NCBI GenBank assembly: GCA_903927685.1
Contig: CAIYOB010000460.1
Coordinates: forward strand, 1-40,795
Length of the DNA: 40,795 bases
Direction: 5' to 3'
Source: an uncultured Planctomycetaceae bacterium
Lineage (GTDB): Bacteria; Planctomycetota; Planctomycetia; Pirellulales; Pirellulaceae
Under the pieces are notes generated by a model. That model was not told the DNA's origin and did not search any database. It saw only the letters and a program-made list of their open reading frames with translations. This document shows positions 25,305-34,535 of the stretch, one piece after another; positions within the stretch are counted from its first letter, which is position 1, and every line of letters begins with the position of its first letter. The position numbers and the translations under genes are program-made.

Positions 25305-28300
25305 ATGGGCAACCGAGCATCGGCAAACCTGTGGTGGCCGTGGAACTGCCCCTCGAATCCGGACAGCCCGTGGCGGTCGTCGGAATCGGGGCATCGGCAG
25401 GGGGCCTGGAGGCGATTCAGGCGTTTTTTCAGGCCACGCCCGTAGACAGCGGCATGGCCTTTGTAGTGATCCAGCACTTGTCGCCGGATCATAAGAGCCT
25501 GATGGTCGAACTGCTGTCCCGCAAGACCGACATGCCGGTCCTGCGGGCCGACGACGGGCTGACGGTGGCGCCGAATCACATCTACCTGATACCGCCCAAG
25601 AAGAACCTGACCATCTTTCACGGCCAGTTGCTGTTGGAAGACCAGAAGCCGCGGGACGGGATCAACTTGCCGGTGGACATTTTCTTGCGGTCGCTGGCCG
25701 AGGACCAAGGCGAACGCTCGGTCGGCGTGATCCTGTCGGGCACGGGCAGCGACGGCGCGCGGGGGGTACGGGCGATCAAGGAATGGGGCGGGCTGGTGGT
25801 GGTCCAGGACCAGGAGAGCGCCAAGTTCGACGGCATGCCGCGCGCGGCCGCGTCGACCGGCGTCGCCGATTTTGTCCTACCGCCCGACCAGATGCCGTCG
25901 CAGCTGGTGGCCTGCCTTCGGCACCCCTACGCAACTCGCCAGGACCGGCAGAAGGGGGCCCTGGACGACGAGACCGGGCTGACGCGGCTGTTCTCCCTGT
26001 TGCGGGCCAAGACGAAGGTCGATTTCACGTACTACAAGCCCAGCACCATCACCCGCCGCATTGAACGCCGCATTGCGGTGACCCAGGTGCCGGACCTCGA
26101 AGCTTACGTCCGGTATGCCGAGCAGACGTCGGCGGAACTGGCCGCCCTGTATCGCGAGTTGCTGATCGGCGTGACCAGTTTCTTTCGCGACCCGGAGGTG
26201 ATGGCGAATCTGCAGGAGCGCGTGTTGCCCGAGCTGCTGCAGCGGGGGGCCAATCGCGAACTGCGGTTCTGGGTGGCCGGCTGTTCCACGGGCGAAGAGG
26301 CGTACACGCTGGCCATCCTGACCCGGGAAGTCATGGAGACGTTGGGGCTGGTCCGGGACGTCAAGATCTTTGCGACCGACATCGACCGCGAGGCGGTGCT
26401 CAAGGCCGGAACGGGCGTCTATCCGGAGAGCATCGCGGCCGACTTGAATCCCGGCCTGCTGGCCAAGTACTTCTACTGTCATGGCGGGACGTACCAGGTT
26501 GCCCGGACACTCCGCGAGATGGTCGTGTTTGCCCAGCACAACCTGGTCAAGGATCCTCCGTTCACGCGGATCGACCTGGTCAGTTGCCGGAACCTGCTGA
26601 TTTACCTGCAGACCAATTTGCAGCAGCACGCGCTGAGCATGTTCAGCTTTGCCTTGAATCCCGGCGGCGTGCTGTTGCTGGGGACCAGCGAGACGGTCGG
26701 CGAGGCCGAGGATCGGTTCGAGCCGTTGGACCGCAAGGCCCGGATCTACCGCTCGCTGGGCCGGCCGCCGGCGCGCACGCCGCTGAACGAACTCGAGCCG
26801 ACGCGGCAGCCGGACGAAACGCGGCTGCCGGCTGTCGCGGCGGGAATCGGGCGTCTGTCCCGCGGCGACGCCAGGCACCAGGAGCGTCTGCTGGCGCGGT
26901 TACTGGATTCGCTGGCGTGCGCCTATGTGCCCTTGGCGGTGGTGGTCAACGAACAGCTGGAACTCCGCTACACGGCGGGCGAGCCGCGCGGCTTGTTGAC
27001 CATGCCCCCGGGGCGGGCCGTGCTGGATATTTCCAAGATGGTCAACCGGGAACTGGCCATTCCGCTGGCCACGGGGATCCAGAAGGTCTTTCGCACCGGC
27101 GACGAGCTGGTCTACACCAACGTGCGACTCCGGGACGAGGACGGCACGCAGACCTTGCGGTTGCGGATGCAGTTGCTGCCGGGCCGCAAGAATGACGAGC
27201 CGCTGGTGGGCGTCTTTTTCGAGCGGCTGGAAGGCAGCCACGCCTTGCCCGACGAGGCGGGGGCGGTGTACGACATGGACGAGGAGACCGGCCAGCGGCT
27301 GCAGGACTTGGAGCAGGAGTTGCAGTTCACGCGCGAGAACCTGCAGGCGACGATCGAGGAGTTGGAGACGTCGAACGAGGAGCTGCAGGCCACCAACGAG
27401 GAATTGTTGGCCAGCAACGAAGAGTTGCAGAGCACCAACGAGGAGTTACAGAGCACTAACGAGGAGCTGTACACGGTCAACGCCGAGTACCAGAACAAGA
27501 TCATCGAGCTGACCGAAGTGCAGAACGACGTGGACAATCTGCTGTCCAGTTCCCGCATCGGGACGCTGATCCTGGACGAGGACCTGTGCATCCGCCGTTG
27601 GTCGCCCCAGGCGGCCGCCGTCTACCACTTGGTCGACAGCGACATCGGGCGGCCGCTGAAGCACTTGTCTCACCAATTGGTCGGCTTCGATCCCCTGGCG
27701 GTTGCGGCGCAGGTACAGCGGACGGGCCAGTCGTTCGAGCAGGACGCGCGGACGGAAGACGGGCATTGGTACCTGGTGCGGGTCCTGCCCTACCGCGTTG
27801 GGCCGCGGGCTTTTGCGGGCGTCGTCATGACGCTGATTGACGTCACCGCGTCGCGCGATATCCGAGCCAGGCTGGATGACTCGCTGCAAGCCGAGGCCGA
27901 CATTGCCCGGCACATGCCGGCCGGGCTGTTCGTCTACGAAGTCTCGGAGGCCGGCGAATTGCGGCTGCGGAGCGGCAACCAGGCGGCCCGACAGATTACG
28001 GGCCTGGACCTGTCCGAGCATGTCGGCAAGTCCTTTGGGGAGCTTTGGCCCGGCGAGCAGGGGCGGACGCTGCACCAGGCGTTCTTGCAGGCTTATCGCG
28101 ATGGGCGCCCGGCGTACTTTCCCGAGGTCGCCTATGCGGACGCGCGGCTGCAGGGCGTGTTTCATGTGCACGCGTTTCGGCTGCCGGGCAACCGCTTGGC
28201 GGTGGGTTTTGAAGACGTGACCCAGCGGAAACAGGCCGAACAGGCGCTCCGCGCCAGCGAAGATCGCTATCGCTGCCTGTACCAGTTGCTGGCCGACGCG

Positions 28301-28633
28301 GAGAAAACCGTTCGGATGGGGAGCTGGACTTGGGACGTGGCGACGGATACGGTAGCTTGGTCGGAAAATCTGTTTCGGATTTTCGGCCTCGATCCGGCTG
28401 GCGGGGCTCCCCCGTTTGCCGAGCAGGCCCCCTTGTACACCGAGGAATCCATGACTCGTCTGCGGCTCGCGGTCCACGAAGCGTTGCACAGCGGCAGTCC
28501 CTATGAACTGGAACTGCAGGCGGTGCGAGCGGATGGTTCGGGCCTGCGGTGCGTGGCCCGCGGCCAGGCGGAACGGGACGGGCAGGGTGGCGTGCGCCGA
28601 CTGTACGGATCGCTCCAGGAGTTGCCTTCATGA
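25301..28633 (+). CDS. CheB methylesterase / CheR methyltransferase / PAS sensory fusion
   Basis: The protein has 1110 residues, with GTG start overlapping the ABC gene. Residues about 25-205 are a CheB methylesterase domain with its triad Ser32 (GASAGG), His59 (IQHLSP) and Asp151 (GTGSDG). Residues about 225-470 are CheR ([47 protein letters not shown]). A heptad coiled coil of ELQSTNEEL repeats spans about 667-748, followed by three PAS domains to the end. No CheY receiver is fused to CheB. Such CheB/CheR-PAS proteins signal through methyl/ester chemistry on unknown targets rather than simple chemotaxis; no chemoreceptor is seen in this window. Its stop overlaps the next gene's ATG (ATGA), so it is coupled to a hybrid kinase. 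Confidence 0.95.
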   Translation: MNGQPSIGKPVVAVELPLESGQPVAVVGIGASAGGLEAIQAFFQATPVDSGMAFVVIQHLSPDHKSLMVELLSRKTDMPVLRADDGLTVAPNHIYLIPPKKNLTIFHGQLLLEDQKPRDGINLPVDIFLRSLAEDQGERSVGVILSGTGSDGARGVRAIKEWGGLVVVQDQESAKFDGMPRAAASTGVADFVLPPDQMPSQLVACLRHPYATRQDRQKGALDDETGLTRLFSLLRAKTKVDFTYYKPSTITRRIERRIAVTQVPDLEAYVRYAEQTSAELAALYRELLIGVTSFFRDPEVMANLQERVLPELLQRGANRELRFWVAGCSTGEEAYTLAILTREVMETLGLVRDVKIFATDIDREAVLKAGTGVYPESIAADLNPGLLAKYFYCHGGTYQVARTLREMVVFAQHNLVKDPPFTRIDLVSCRNLLIYLQTNLQQHALSMFSFALNPGGVLLLGTSETVGEAEDRFEPLDRKARIYRSLGRPPARTPLNELEPTRQPDETRLPAVAAGIGRLSRGDARHQERLLARLLDSLACAYVPLAVVVNEQLELRYTAGEPRGLLTMPPGRAVLDISKMVNRELAIPLATGIQKVFRTGDELVYTNVRLRDEDGTQTLRLRMQLLPGRKNDEPLVGVFFERLEGSHALPDEAGAVYDMDEETGQRLQDLEQELQFTRENLQATIEELETSNEELQATNEELLASNEELQSTNEELQSTNEELYTVNAEYQNKIIELTEVQNDVDNLLSSSRIGTLILDEDLCIRRWSPQAAAVYHLVDSDIGRPLKHLSHQLVGFDPLAVAAQVQRTGQSFEQDARTEDGHWYLVRVLPYRVGPRAFAGVVMTLIDVTASRDIRARLDDSLQAEADIARHMPAGLFVYEVSEAGELRLRSGNQAARQITGLDLSEHVGKSFGELWPGEQGRTLHQAFLQAYRDGRPAYFPEVAYADARLQGVFHVHAFRLPGNRLAVGFEDVTQRKQAEQALRASEDRYRCLYQLLADAEKTVRMGSWTWDVATDTVAWSENLFRIFGLDPAGGAPPFAEQAPLYTEESMTRLRLAVHEALHSGSPYELELQAVRADGSGLRCVARGQAERDGQGGVRRLYGSLQELPS

Positions 28634-31600
28634 GCCAAGAGCATCCCGACGCGGCGGCCCTGCGGCGGCGGGCGGAGGCGTTGTTGGCCCGAGTGCCCGG
28701 CGAATTCCTGCCTGAGAATATCAAGTCGCTACAGGAAATGACCCAGGAGTTGGAGGTCTATCAGACGGAATTGGAGCTGCAGAACGAAACGCTACGGGAG
28801 GCCCAAGCGGCCTTGCACGAAGCCCGCGACCGGTTCGCAGCGTTGTACGAGTACGCCCCGGTCGGGTATGTGGTCCTGGATGGCAGCGGGATCATCCGGC
28901 AGGCCAATGCGACTTGGCGGGCGATGCTGGGGCGGGAGGATGACGAATTGCGGGGACGGCCCTTCGCCGACACGCTGGCGGACGGCGATGCCGACGTCTT
29001 TCGCGCCCGGTTCCGGGCGTTTTTCCGCAATCCGGCGGAAAAACAGATTGTGGTCCGCATGCAGCGGCGAGACGGGAGCGAGTTTCACGCCCGTTTGGAA
29101 GCTCGCCCCCGCGACGTCCCGACGCTCCCAGCGGGGGCTGGCGGCGCCGACCGCGACGAGTTGCTGGTCAACGTGAGCGACGTCTCGGAACTATTTCGGG
29201 CCCAACAACAAGTCGAGGATCAGAACCGCGAATTGCAGCGGGTCAACGACCGGGCCGAGCGTCTGAACGCGCTGCTGTGGGCGATTCGGAACGTGAACCA
29301 GTTGATTACCAAGGAGGAAGACCGCGACCGGCTGATCCAGGGCGCTTGCGAGAACCTGACCGGGACATTGAGCTATCACAGCGCCTGGATTGCCGTGTTG
29401 GACGAGGCGGGCCAGACCGCGGTGGCGATGGCTCAAGCGGGGTTCGGTGAAGCGTTCGGGGCGCTGGCCGCCGCCCTGCGGGCCGGGCGGTTTCCGGCGT
29501 GCATGCAGCAGGCCTTGGCCGGCGACGCCGTCGTGACCATCCTGGATATGGCGAGCGAGTGCATCGCATGCGATTTGGCGCGGCCCTCCCGGGAAGTTGC
29601 CGGAATGGTTCGCCGCCTGGGCTTTGGCGGCACCGTGTATGGAGTCCTGGTCGTGTCGGTACCCGCGGCTTATGCCGTGAACGACGAGGAGACGGGCCTG
29701 TTCGACGAAGTCGCGGGCGACATTGCCTTTGCCTTGCACAAGATCGAGTTGGATCGGCGGTTGCGCGAGGCGCGCCGGCGGCACCGGGAGATTTTCGAGG
29801 GCAGCCGCGACGGATTTGTCATGACCGACGGCGAGGGCCGGATCCTCGACGCCAATCAAGCCTACTGCGAGATGCTTGGCTACACCTTGTCCGAGCTGCG
29901 CGGCCTGAAGGACTTCTACGCCATCACACCCGCCCGCTGGCACGTTTGGGAGACGCAGGAGATCTGGCACGGTCGCCTGTTGCCGCAAGGGCGATCCGGG
30001 CTGTACGAAAAGGAGTACATCCGCAAGGACGGCACGGTGTTTCCCATCGAGCTGCAGTGCTACCTGGTCCGGGACGCGCGGGGAGTTATTGAGTACGTTT
30101 GGGGTGCCGTGCGGGATATCAGCGAACGCAAGCGGCACGAAGAACGGATCTCGCTCTTGGGGCGGATGTTGGACGAAGCGCCCGCTGCGGTCATGATCCA
30201 CGATGCCGAGGGGCAGATTCGGTATGCCAACCACCAGGCTGTGCGGATGCATGGTTACGACGACGAGGCCGAGTTCCTGGCGGTCAATCTGAACGCTCTT
30301 GATGTGCCGGAGAGCGCGGCTCTGATCGAGGAACGCGTTCGCGACATTGCCGTCCGAGGCGAGGCCCAATTCGAGGTCACCCACTACCGCAAGGACCGTT
30401 CCCTGCTCCCTATGGACGTGTTGGTCAAGGTCATCGACTGGCACGGTCGCCCGGCCATGCTCAGCATCGCCCGGGATGTTTCCGAGCGAAAACGGAGCGA
30501 GGAGGTGCAGGAGCGGCTGCGCGAACACTTGGCGCAGGCTCAGAAGTTAGAGTCCGTGGGGCGGCTGGCCGGCGGCGTGGCCCACGACTTCAACAACATG
30601 CTGGGCGTCATCCTCGGCCACGCCGACTTGGCGCTGGAAGGTGTGGCGCCGGGCAGTTCCCTGGGCGCCAGCCTCGAGGAGATCCGCAAAGCGGCTGAGC
30701 GGTCGGCGAAACTGACCCGCCAACTGCTCGCCTTTGCCCGCAAGCAGACGATTTCCCCCCGGCTGCTGGATTTGAACGAAACGATCGAGTCCATGCTGAA
30801 GATGCTTCGGCGACTGATCGGCGAGGACATCGACTTGTGTTGGCTGCCGGCCGAGCGGATCAAGCCGGTCCGCATGGATCCGGCGCAGATCGACCAACTG
30901 CTGGCCAACCTGGTGGTCAATGCTCGCGACGCCATTGCGGGCGTCGGCCAGGTGACGATCGAGACAGGGCTGGTCCGTTTTGATGAAGCGTACTGTGCCG
31001 TCCACGACGGCTATGTGCCCGGCGAGTATGTCCTGCTGGCCGTGAGCGACACGGGTTGCGGGATGGACCAGGCGACAATGTCCCAGATCTTTGAGCCGTT
31101 TTTCACCACCAAGGAGGTCGGCGTCGGGACGGGCTTGGGTTTGGCGACGGTATATGGGATCATCAAGCAGAACGGCGGCCTGATCAACGTGTACAGCGAG
31201 GTCGGCGAGGGTTCGACGTTCCGCATTTACTTGCCCGCCCAGGCCGCGGTTGCCGCGTCGGCGGTGTCGCCGGCGCCTGTGGCCCCTCCGACGGCTCGCG
31301 GCGAGGAGACGGTGTTGCTGGTCGAGGACGAGCCGCCGATCCTGGCGTTGTGCTCCAAGATGCTCGAGCGGTTGGGCTACCGGGTGCTGGTCGCCTCGTC
31401 GCCCAGCGAGGCCCTGAGTCTGGCTGCGGCCTTTCCCGGCGATGTGCAACTGTTGATCACGGACGTCGTCATGCCGGAGATGAACGGGCGGGACTTGGCG
31501 AACCGGCTGCTGGTCCGCTTCCCGGACATGAAGCTCCTGTTCATCTCCGGATACACGGCCAACGCCATCGCGCATCGCGGGGTGTTGGACGAGGGGCTGC

Positions 31601-31674
31601 GGTTCCTGGCGAAGCCTTTTTCTTTGGCCGATCTGGCCCACAAAGTCCGCGAGGCGTTGGACTGCCCAGGCTGA
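28630..31674 (+). CDS. Hybrid sensor histidine kinase with PAS, GAF and receiver
   Basis: A 1014-residue cytosolic hybrid kinase. It starts with a coiled coil (about 10-65), then PAS 1 (about 66-180), a GAF-like region (about 215-375) and PAS 2 and 3 (about 385-625). The HisKA domain follows, with phosphorylated His652 in GGVAHDFNNML, then a HATPase_c domain (ANLVVNARDAI near 757-768; DTGCGMDQATM; GVGTGLGLATVYGI). The C-terminal receiver has VLLVEDE at about 893-900, Asp945 in LLITDVVMPEMNG, and KPF. The ATG at 28630 overlaps the CheB/CheR stop. No output DNA-binding gene is adjacent. No membrane segment is seen, so the input is probably cytosolic. The gene ends 33 bp from the end of the convergent SBP-PAS gene. 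Confidence 0.95.
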   Translation: MSQEHPDAAALRRRAEALLARVPGEFLPENIKSLQEMTQELEVYQTELELQNETLREAQAALHEARDRFAALYEYAPVGYVVLDGSGIIRQANATWRAMLGREDDELRGRPFADTLADGDADVFRARFRAFFRNPAEKQIVVRMQRRDGSEFHARLEARPRDVPTLPAGAGGADRDELLVNVSDVSELFRAQQQVEDQNRELQRVNDRAERLNALLWAIRNVNQLITKEEDRDRLIQGACENLTGTLSYHSAWIAVLDEAGQTAVAMAQAGFGEAFGALAAALRAGRFPACMQQALAGDAVVTILDMASECIACDLARPSREVAGMVRRLGFGGTVYGVLVVSVPAAYAVNDEETGLFDEVAGDIAFALHKIELDRRLREARRRHREIFEGSRDGFVMTDGEGRILDANQAYCEMLGYTLSELRGLKDFYAITPARWHVWETQEIWHGRLLPQGRSGLYEKEYIRKDGTVFPIELQCYLVRDARGVIEYVWGAVRDISERKRHEERISLLGRMLDEAPAAVMIHDAEGQIRYANHQAVRMHGYDDEAEFLAVNLNALDVPESAALIEERVRDIAVRGEAQFEVTHYRKDRSLLPMDVLVKVIDWHGRPAMLSIARDVSERKRSEEVQERLREHLAQAQKLESVGRLAGGVAHDFNNMLGVILGHADLALEGVAPGSSLGASLEEIRKAAERSAKLTRQLLAFARKQTISPRLLDLNETIESMLKMLRRLIGEDIDLCWLPAERIKPVRMDPAQIDQLLANLVVNARDAIAGVGQVTIETGLVRFDEAYCAVHDGYVPGEYVLLAVSDTGCGMDQATMSQIFEPFFTTKEVGVGTGLGLATVYGIIKQNGGLINVYSEVGEGSTFRIYLPAQAAVAASAVSPAPVAPPTARGEETVLLVEDEPPILALCSKMLERLGYRVLVASSPSEALSLAAAFPGDVQLLITDVVMPEMNGRDLANRLLVRFPDMKLLFISGYTANAIAHRGVLDEGLRFLAKPFSLADLAHKVREALDCPG

Positions 31675-31707
31675 CGGCCGTGGCGGTGTGCCATGACGGG
31701 CAACGGG

Positions 31708-33915
31708 TCAAGCTGGACCGGGGCCCGGGGTGGAGGTTCCCGGCGGGGCGGACCGTCCGAACTCGTCGACGGCCGCTGGATACGGAGGCGGCTGGCCGAA
31801 ACGTGCGGCCAGCGCATTGAGTTCGTGTTTGAGTTCAATCATCCGCAGTTCCCGGCCCACGGTTACGCGGTTGAACCGCTCCAGTTCCTCGTTTCGTGTG
31901 GTCAGTTCCGCCGTCTTGGCCTGCAGGGCTTCCGCCGCCCGTTTGCGGTTGGTGATGTCCAGGGCGAACTCGACCAGCGATACCGTCCGGCCGGCGTCGT
32001 CCTTGATCGGATAACCGCGGACGAACCAATGCCGCCCGTCGGGCGTCTGGATTTCGGCATGCTGCGACTGGCCGGTCTCCCGTGCCTTGACGACAGGGCA
32101 CTCGGGGCAGGGTTCGTCCCGCTGGTGCCAGATCTCGTAGCACGTCCGCCCGGCCAATTGCTCGGGTTCGCTGCCCACCGAGGCGCCCGCCGCCCGGTTC
32201 GCCCACTGCACCCGCAGGTCCAAGTCGAACAGGACGAACATCTCGGCCGTGGTGTCCAGGATCAGTTGTTTGTCTTGTTCGGAACGTCGCAGGGCCGCTG
32301 TGCGGCGCGCCACTTCCGTGCGCAGCGACCACGACCAGAGGAACATCATCCCGGCCAGGAACAACAGGCCAATCGCAACGGCAGCCAGGGATTTCAGCGT
32401 TTCCGGCTGGACCACCGGCGGCGGATCATAGACCTGCATCCACTTGCCGTAGATGCGGCGGTACTCGCCGTTGTCGTCGAGCATTTTCAGGCCCTCGGCC
32501 AATTCCGCAGCCAGGGCCCGGTTGCCGTCGGCCACGGCATAGCAGTACTCGGGCGACAGCAGGGGTGTTTGCCCCACCGTCAGGTTCTTCCAGCCCCGCT
32601 GTTCGATCCAGTACAGGGCCGTCGTCCGGGCGACGAGCGCACAGTCGCGGCGTCCCTCGGCGACTTCGCGCAAGGCGTCCTCCTGGGCGGGCTCGACGGT
32701 GAGTTGCTTGTCGAGCCCGTGTTTCACCGCCCAGGAGTGCATAATATCACCGTCCTGAGCGACAATTCGGCGGCCGCGCAAGGCAGCGACCGAGTCCGGC
32801 GGCCGTGTTCCCTGCCGCGTTACCGCGACGCAGTGATTCACGGCATGCGGTTGTGTGAAGTCGAACGTCCGGTCGCGCGAGGGCGAATAGAAGATCCCCT
32901 GCAAGGCATCGATCTCGCCACGTTCCAGAGCCCGCACCATCTCCGCCCAGGGGCCCAATCGAATCTCGACGCTCAGGTTCAACTCCCGTGCCAACGCCCA
33001 GCTCAATTCGGTGTTGTACCCGCTGGGACGTCCCGCCGCGTCCAGGAACTCGTAAGGTGGAAAATTGCTGTCGCCGCCGATAATCAATTTGCGGTCGGAC
33101 GGCAACTCGAACGCTGAAAACCACTTGACGCGCAGCTGCCGGTAGGTGCCGTCGGCGTTGACCAGGGCCAGCCCTTCGTTCAACAGCGCCAGCGTGTCCC
33201 GGTCGCGTTCCCGGACGGCGAAGCATAAGTCCTGAGCGAATTCGAGAATGGGCGGGCCGGCGATCCGCAGGTTGGTCAGCTTTAGTTGAGCGACCAACCG
33301 CAGCCCGACCAGATCCTGAACGACGACCGCGTCATGGTGTCCTTCCGAAAGCTCACGGAACGCCTGCTCATACGTGGGCCGTGTGCGGAGGACGATCCCG
33401 CGGTCTGCGCGGCGCAGGAACTCCTCGGCGATATCGGCTTGCATCACGGCTACCGTCCGGCCGCGGAGATCGGCCAGTTCGCGAATGCCCCGGGTCTGCT
33501 GTCGGACGAAGATCGCTCCGTGCAACGTCAGGTAGGGAACGGTGAAGTCGAACACGGCCTCCCGCTCGGGCGTGCGGCCCACGAGTGGCAGAGCCTCGCC
33601 CTCGCCCTGCTCGAGCCAGTTCTTGACCTCGGCCCAGGGCCCCGTGCGGAACGTCACATCCCGCCCCACCGCCGTCAGCGACGCCCGCAGCAAGTCGACG
33701 GAAAAGCCCTCCGGTCGGCCCGCTGAGTCCACGGCGCAAAACGGTAGGTACGCGACCTCGCAGCCGGAGCGAAGCGGCGGCGCTGATTCGCCCGCAGACA
33801 CGGCGCCGCCGCCCAATCGGCAAGCCAGCAGAACCAACGTCAGGATACGCTTCAGGGAGGCGGACACGTTGAAACACCCGGGCCAGTGGCGAAAGCTCAG
33901 GAAAACTCGCTCCAT
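31708..33915 (-). CDS. Double solute-binding sensor protein with PAS, no kinase domain
   Basis: The protein has about 735 residues from ATG 33915; an in-frame GTG at 33867 begins a more typical signal peptide (SLKRILTLVLLACRLGG). Two tandem family 3 solute-binding domains follow, about 50-265 (VAYLPFCAVDSAGRPEGFSV) and 275-500 (KLIIGGDSNFPPYEFLDAAG). After a transmembrane helix at about 505-530 comes a cytosolic PAS domain carrying a Cys-rich segment (DEPCPECP) and a short coiled coil (LERFNRVTVGRELRMIELKH). In similar proteins this linker leads to a histidine kinase, but here the protein ends soon after it. It may signal through a partner, perhaps the convergent hybrid kinase, or be truncated. 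It senses a small polar ligand in the periplasm, by inference. Confidence 0.87.
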   Translation of the reverse strand: MERVFLSFRHWPGCFNVSASLKRILTLVLLACRLGGGAVSAGESAPPLRSGCEVAYLPFCAVDSAGRPEGFSVDLLRASLTAVGRDVTFRTGPWAEVKNWLEQGEGEALPLVGRTPEREAVFDFTVPYLTLHGAIFVRQQTRGIRELADLRGRTVAVMQADIAEEFLRRADRGIVLRTRPTYEQAFRELSEGHHDAVVVQDLVGLRLVAQLKLTNLRIAGPPILEFAQDLCFAVRERDRDTLALLNEGLALVNADGTYRQLRVKWFSAFELPSDRKLIIGGDSNFPPYEFLDAAGRPSGYNTELSWALARELNLSVEIRLGPWAEMVRALERGEIDALQGIFYSPSRDRTFDFTQPHAVNHCVAVTRQGTRPPDSVAALRGRRIVAQDGDIMHSWAVKHGLDKQLTVEPAQEDALREVAEGRRDCALVARTTALYWIEQRGWKNLTVGQTPLLSPEYCYAVADGNRALAAELAEGLKMLDDNGEYRRIYGKWMQVYDPPPVVQPETLKSLAAVAIGLLFLAGMMFLWSWSLRTEVARRTAALRRSEQDKQLILDTTAEMFVLFDLDLRVQWANRAAGASVGSEPEQLAGRTCYEIWHQRDEPCPECPVVKARETGQSQHAEIQTPDGRHWFVRGYPIKDDAGRTVSLVEFALDITNRKRAAEALQAKTAELTTRNEELERFNRVTVGRELRMIELKHELNALAARFGQPPPYPAAVDEFGRSAPPGTSTPGPGPA

Positions 33916-34089
33916 GATACCATCGCTCGCCTCCCCGGGAAACGAGCGAAGTGGACTGGGCGAAGTGGTCCGAGAGAACCCGGACAAATCCCGCGGTAAC
34001 CGGTTGGGGAGTCGAGCCACCCTGGTCAGAACCGTTGCCGCCGGATTAGAATAGGGGAAACAACGAGCCGAATTGGAGGAACCAAGCCG

Positions 34090-34323
34090 ATGCCCCTGTA
34101 CGAATACACGTGCCGCAAGTGCGAGCGGGATTTCGAGTTGCTGATCCGTAGCGACGAGACGCCGCAATGCCCGGAATGCGGCAGCCGAAAGTTGGACAAG
34201 CTGCTGAGTGTGCCCGCCGCCCACGTCGGTTCGGGTGCGAGTCCGTTGCCCATCTGCGGCGCGCCGTCGATGGCAGCCTGCGGTCGTCCCGAATGCAGCC
34301 AGGGGCGGTGTGCGTTCGAGTGA
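34090..34323 (+). CDS. FmdB-family zinc ribbon protein
   Basis: A 77-residue small protein with a zinc-ribbon start: MPLYEYTCRKCERDFELL followed by PQCPECGSRKLDKLLS, giving two CxxC pairs at 8-11 and 27-30. A second Cys-rich tail (ICGAPSMAACGRPECSQGRC) follows. Such regulators are small, often stand-alone and of unclear function. The ATG at 34090 follows GGAGG at 9-nt spacing. The long minus-strand frame upstream of the SBP-PAS gene overlaps it antisense and is unlikely to be coding. Function unknown beyond zinc binding. Confidence 0.9.
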   Translation: MPLYEYTCRKCERDFELLIRSDETPQCPECGSRKLDKLLSVPAAHVGSGASPLPICGAPSMAACGRPECSQGRCAFE

Positions 34324-34365
34324 GGTCCTGTCGAGCAGGCGGGCTGGTGGGGCGGTCGCCACCGT

Positions 34366-34526
34366 TCAGGCGTTCCGCCGCAGCAGAGCGTCGATCTCGG
34401 CCCACGGACGGCGCACAGCGATCGCGTCGGTCAGTTCATCCAACGCTTGACCGGAAGAAACTCGTCCTGAATCGCTACCAAAGCCTGCCGTATATCGGCT
34501 TCCTGGCCCGGCTCCATCACGCTCAT
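34366..34526 (-). pseudogene. Possible frameshifted small protein gene
   Basis: Just 9 nt after the beta-helix gene stop, an ATG at 34526 starts a short frame reading MSVMEPGQEADIRQALVAIQ then DEF. The following sequence makes sense only in another frame: SSGQALDELTDAIAVRRP then WAEIDALLRRNA, ending at 34366. The join would need one extra T in GAGTTTCTTCC (a -1 shift). Together they would make a plausible acidic protein of about 53 residues. I do not recognise the family. It may be a decayed gene, a sequencing error, or chance. Confidence 0.35.
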
Positions 34527-34535
34527 CAGGTTCCG

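Noticed and set aside
27330..27490. Tandem DNA repeat in the CheB/CheR gene
   Set aside because: The repetition encodes the heptad coiled coil ELQSTNEEL typical of this protein family rather than a separate repeat element.
33916..34362. N-terminal extension of the solute-binding sensor
   Set aside because: It runs antisense across the zinc-ribbon gene and lacks a signal peptide; the signal sequence begins near 33867-33915.
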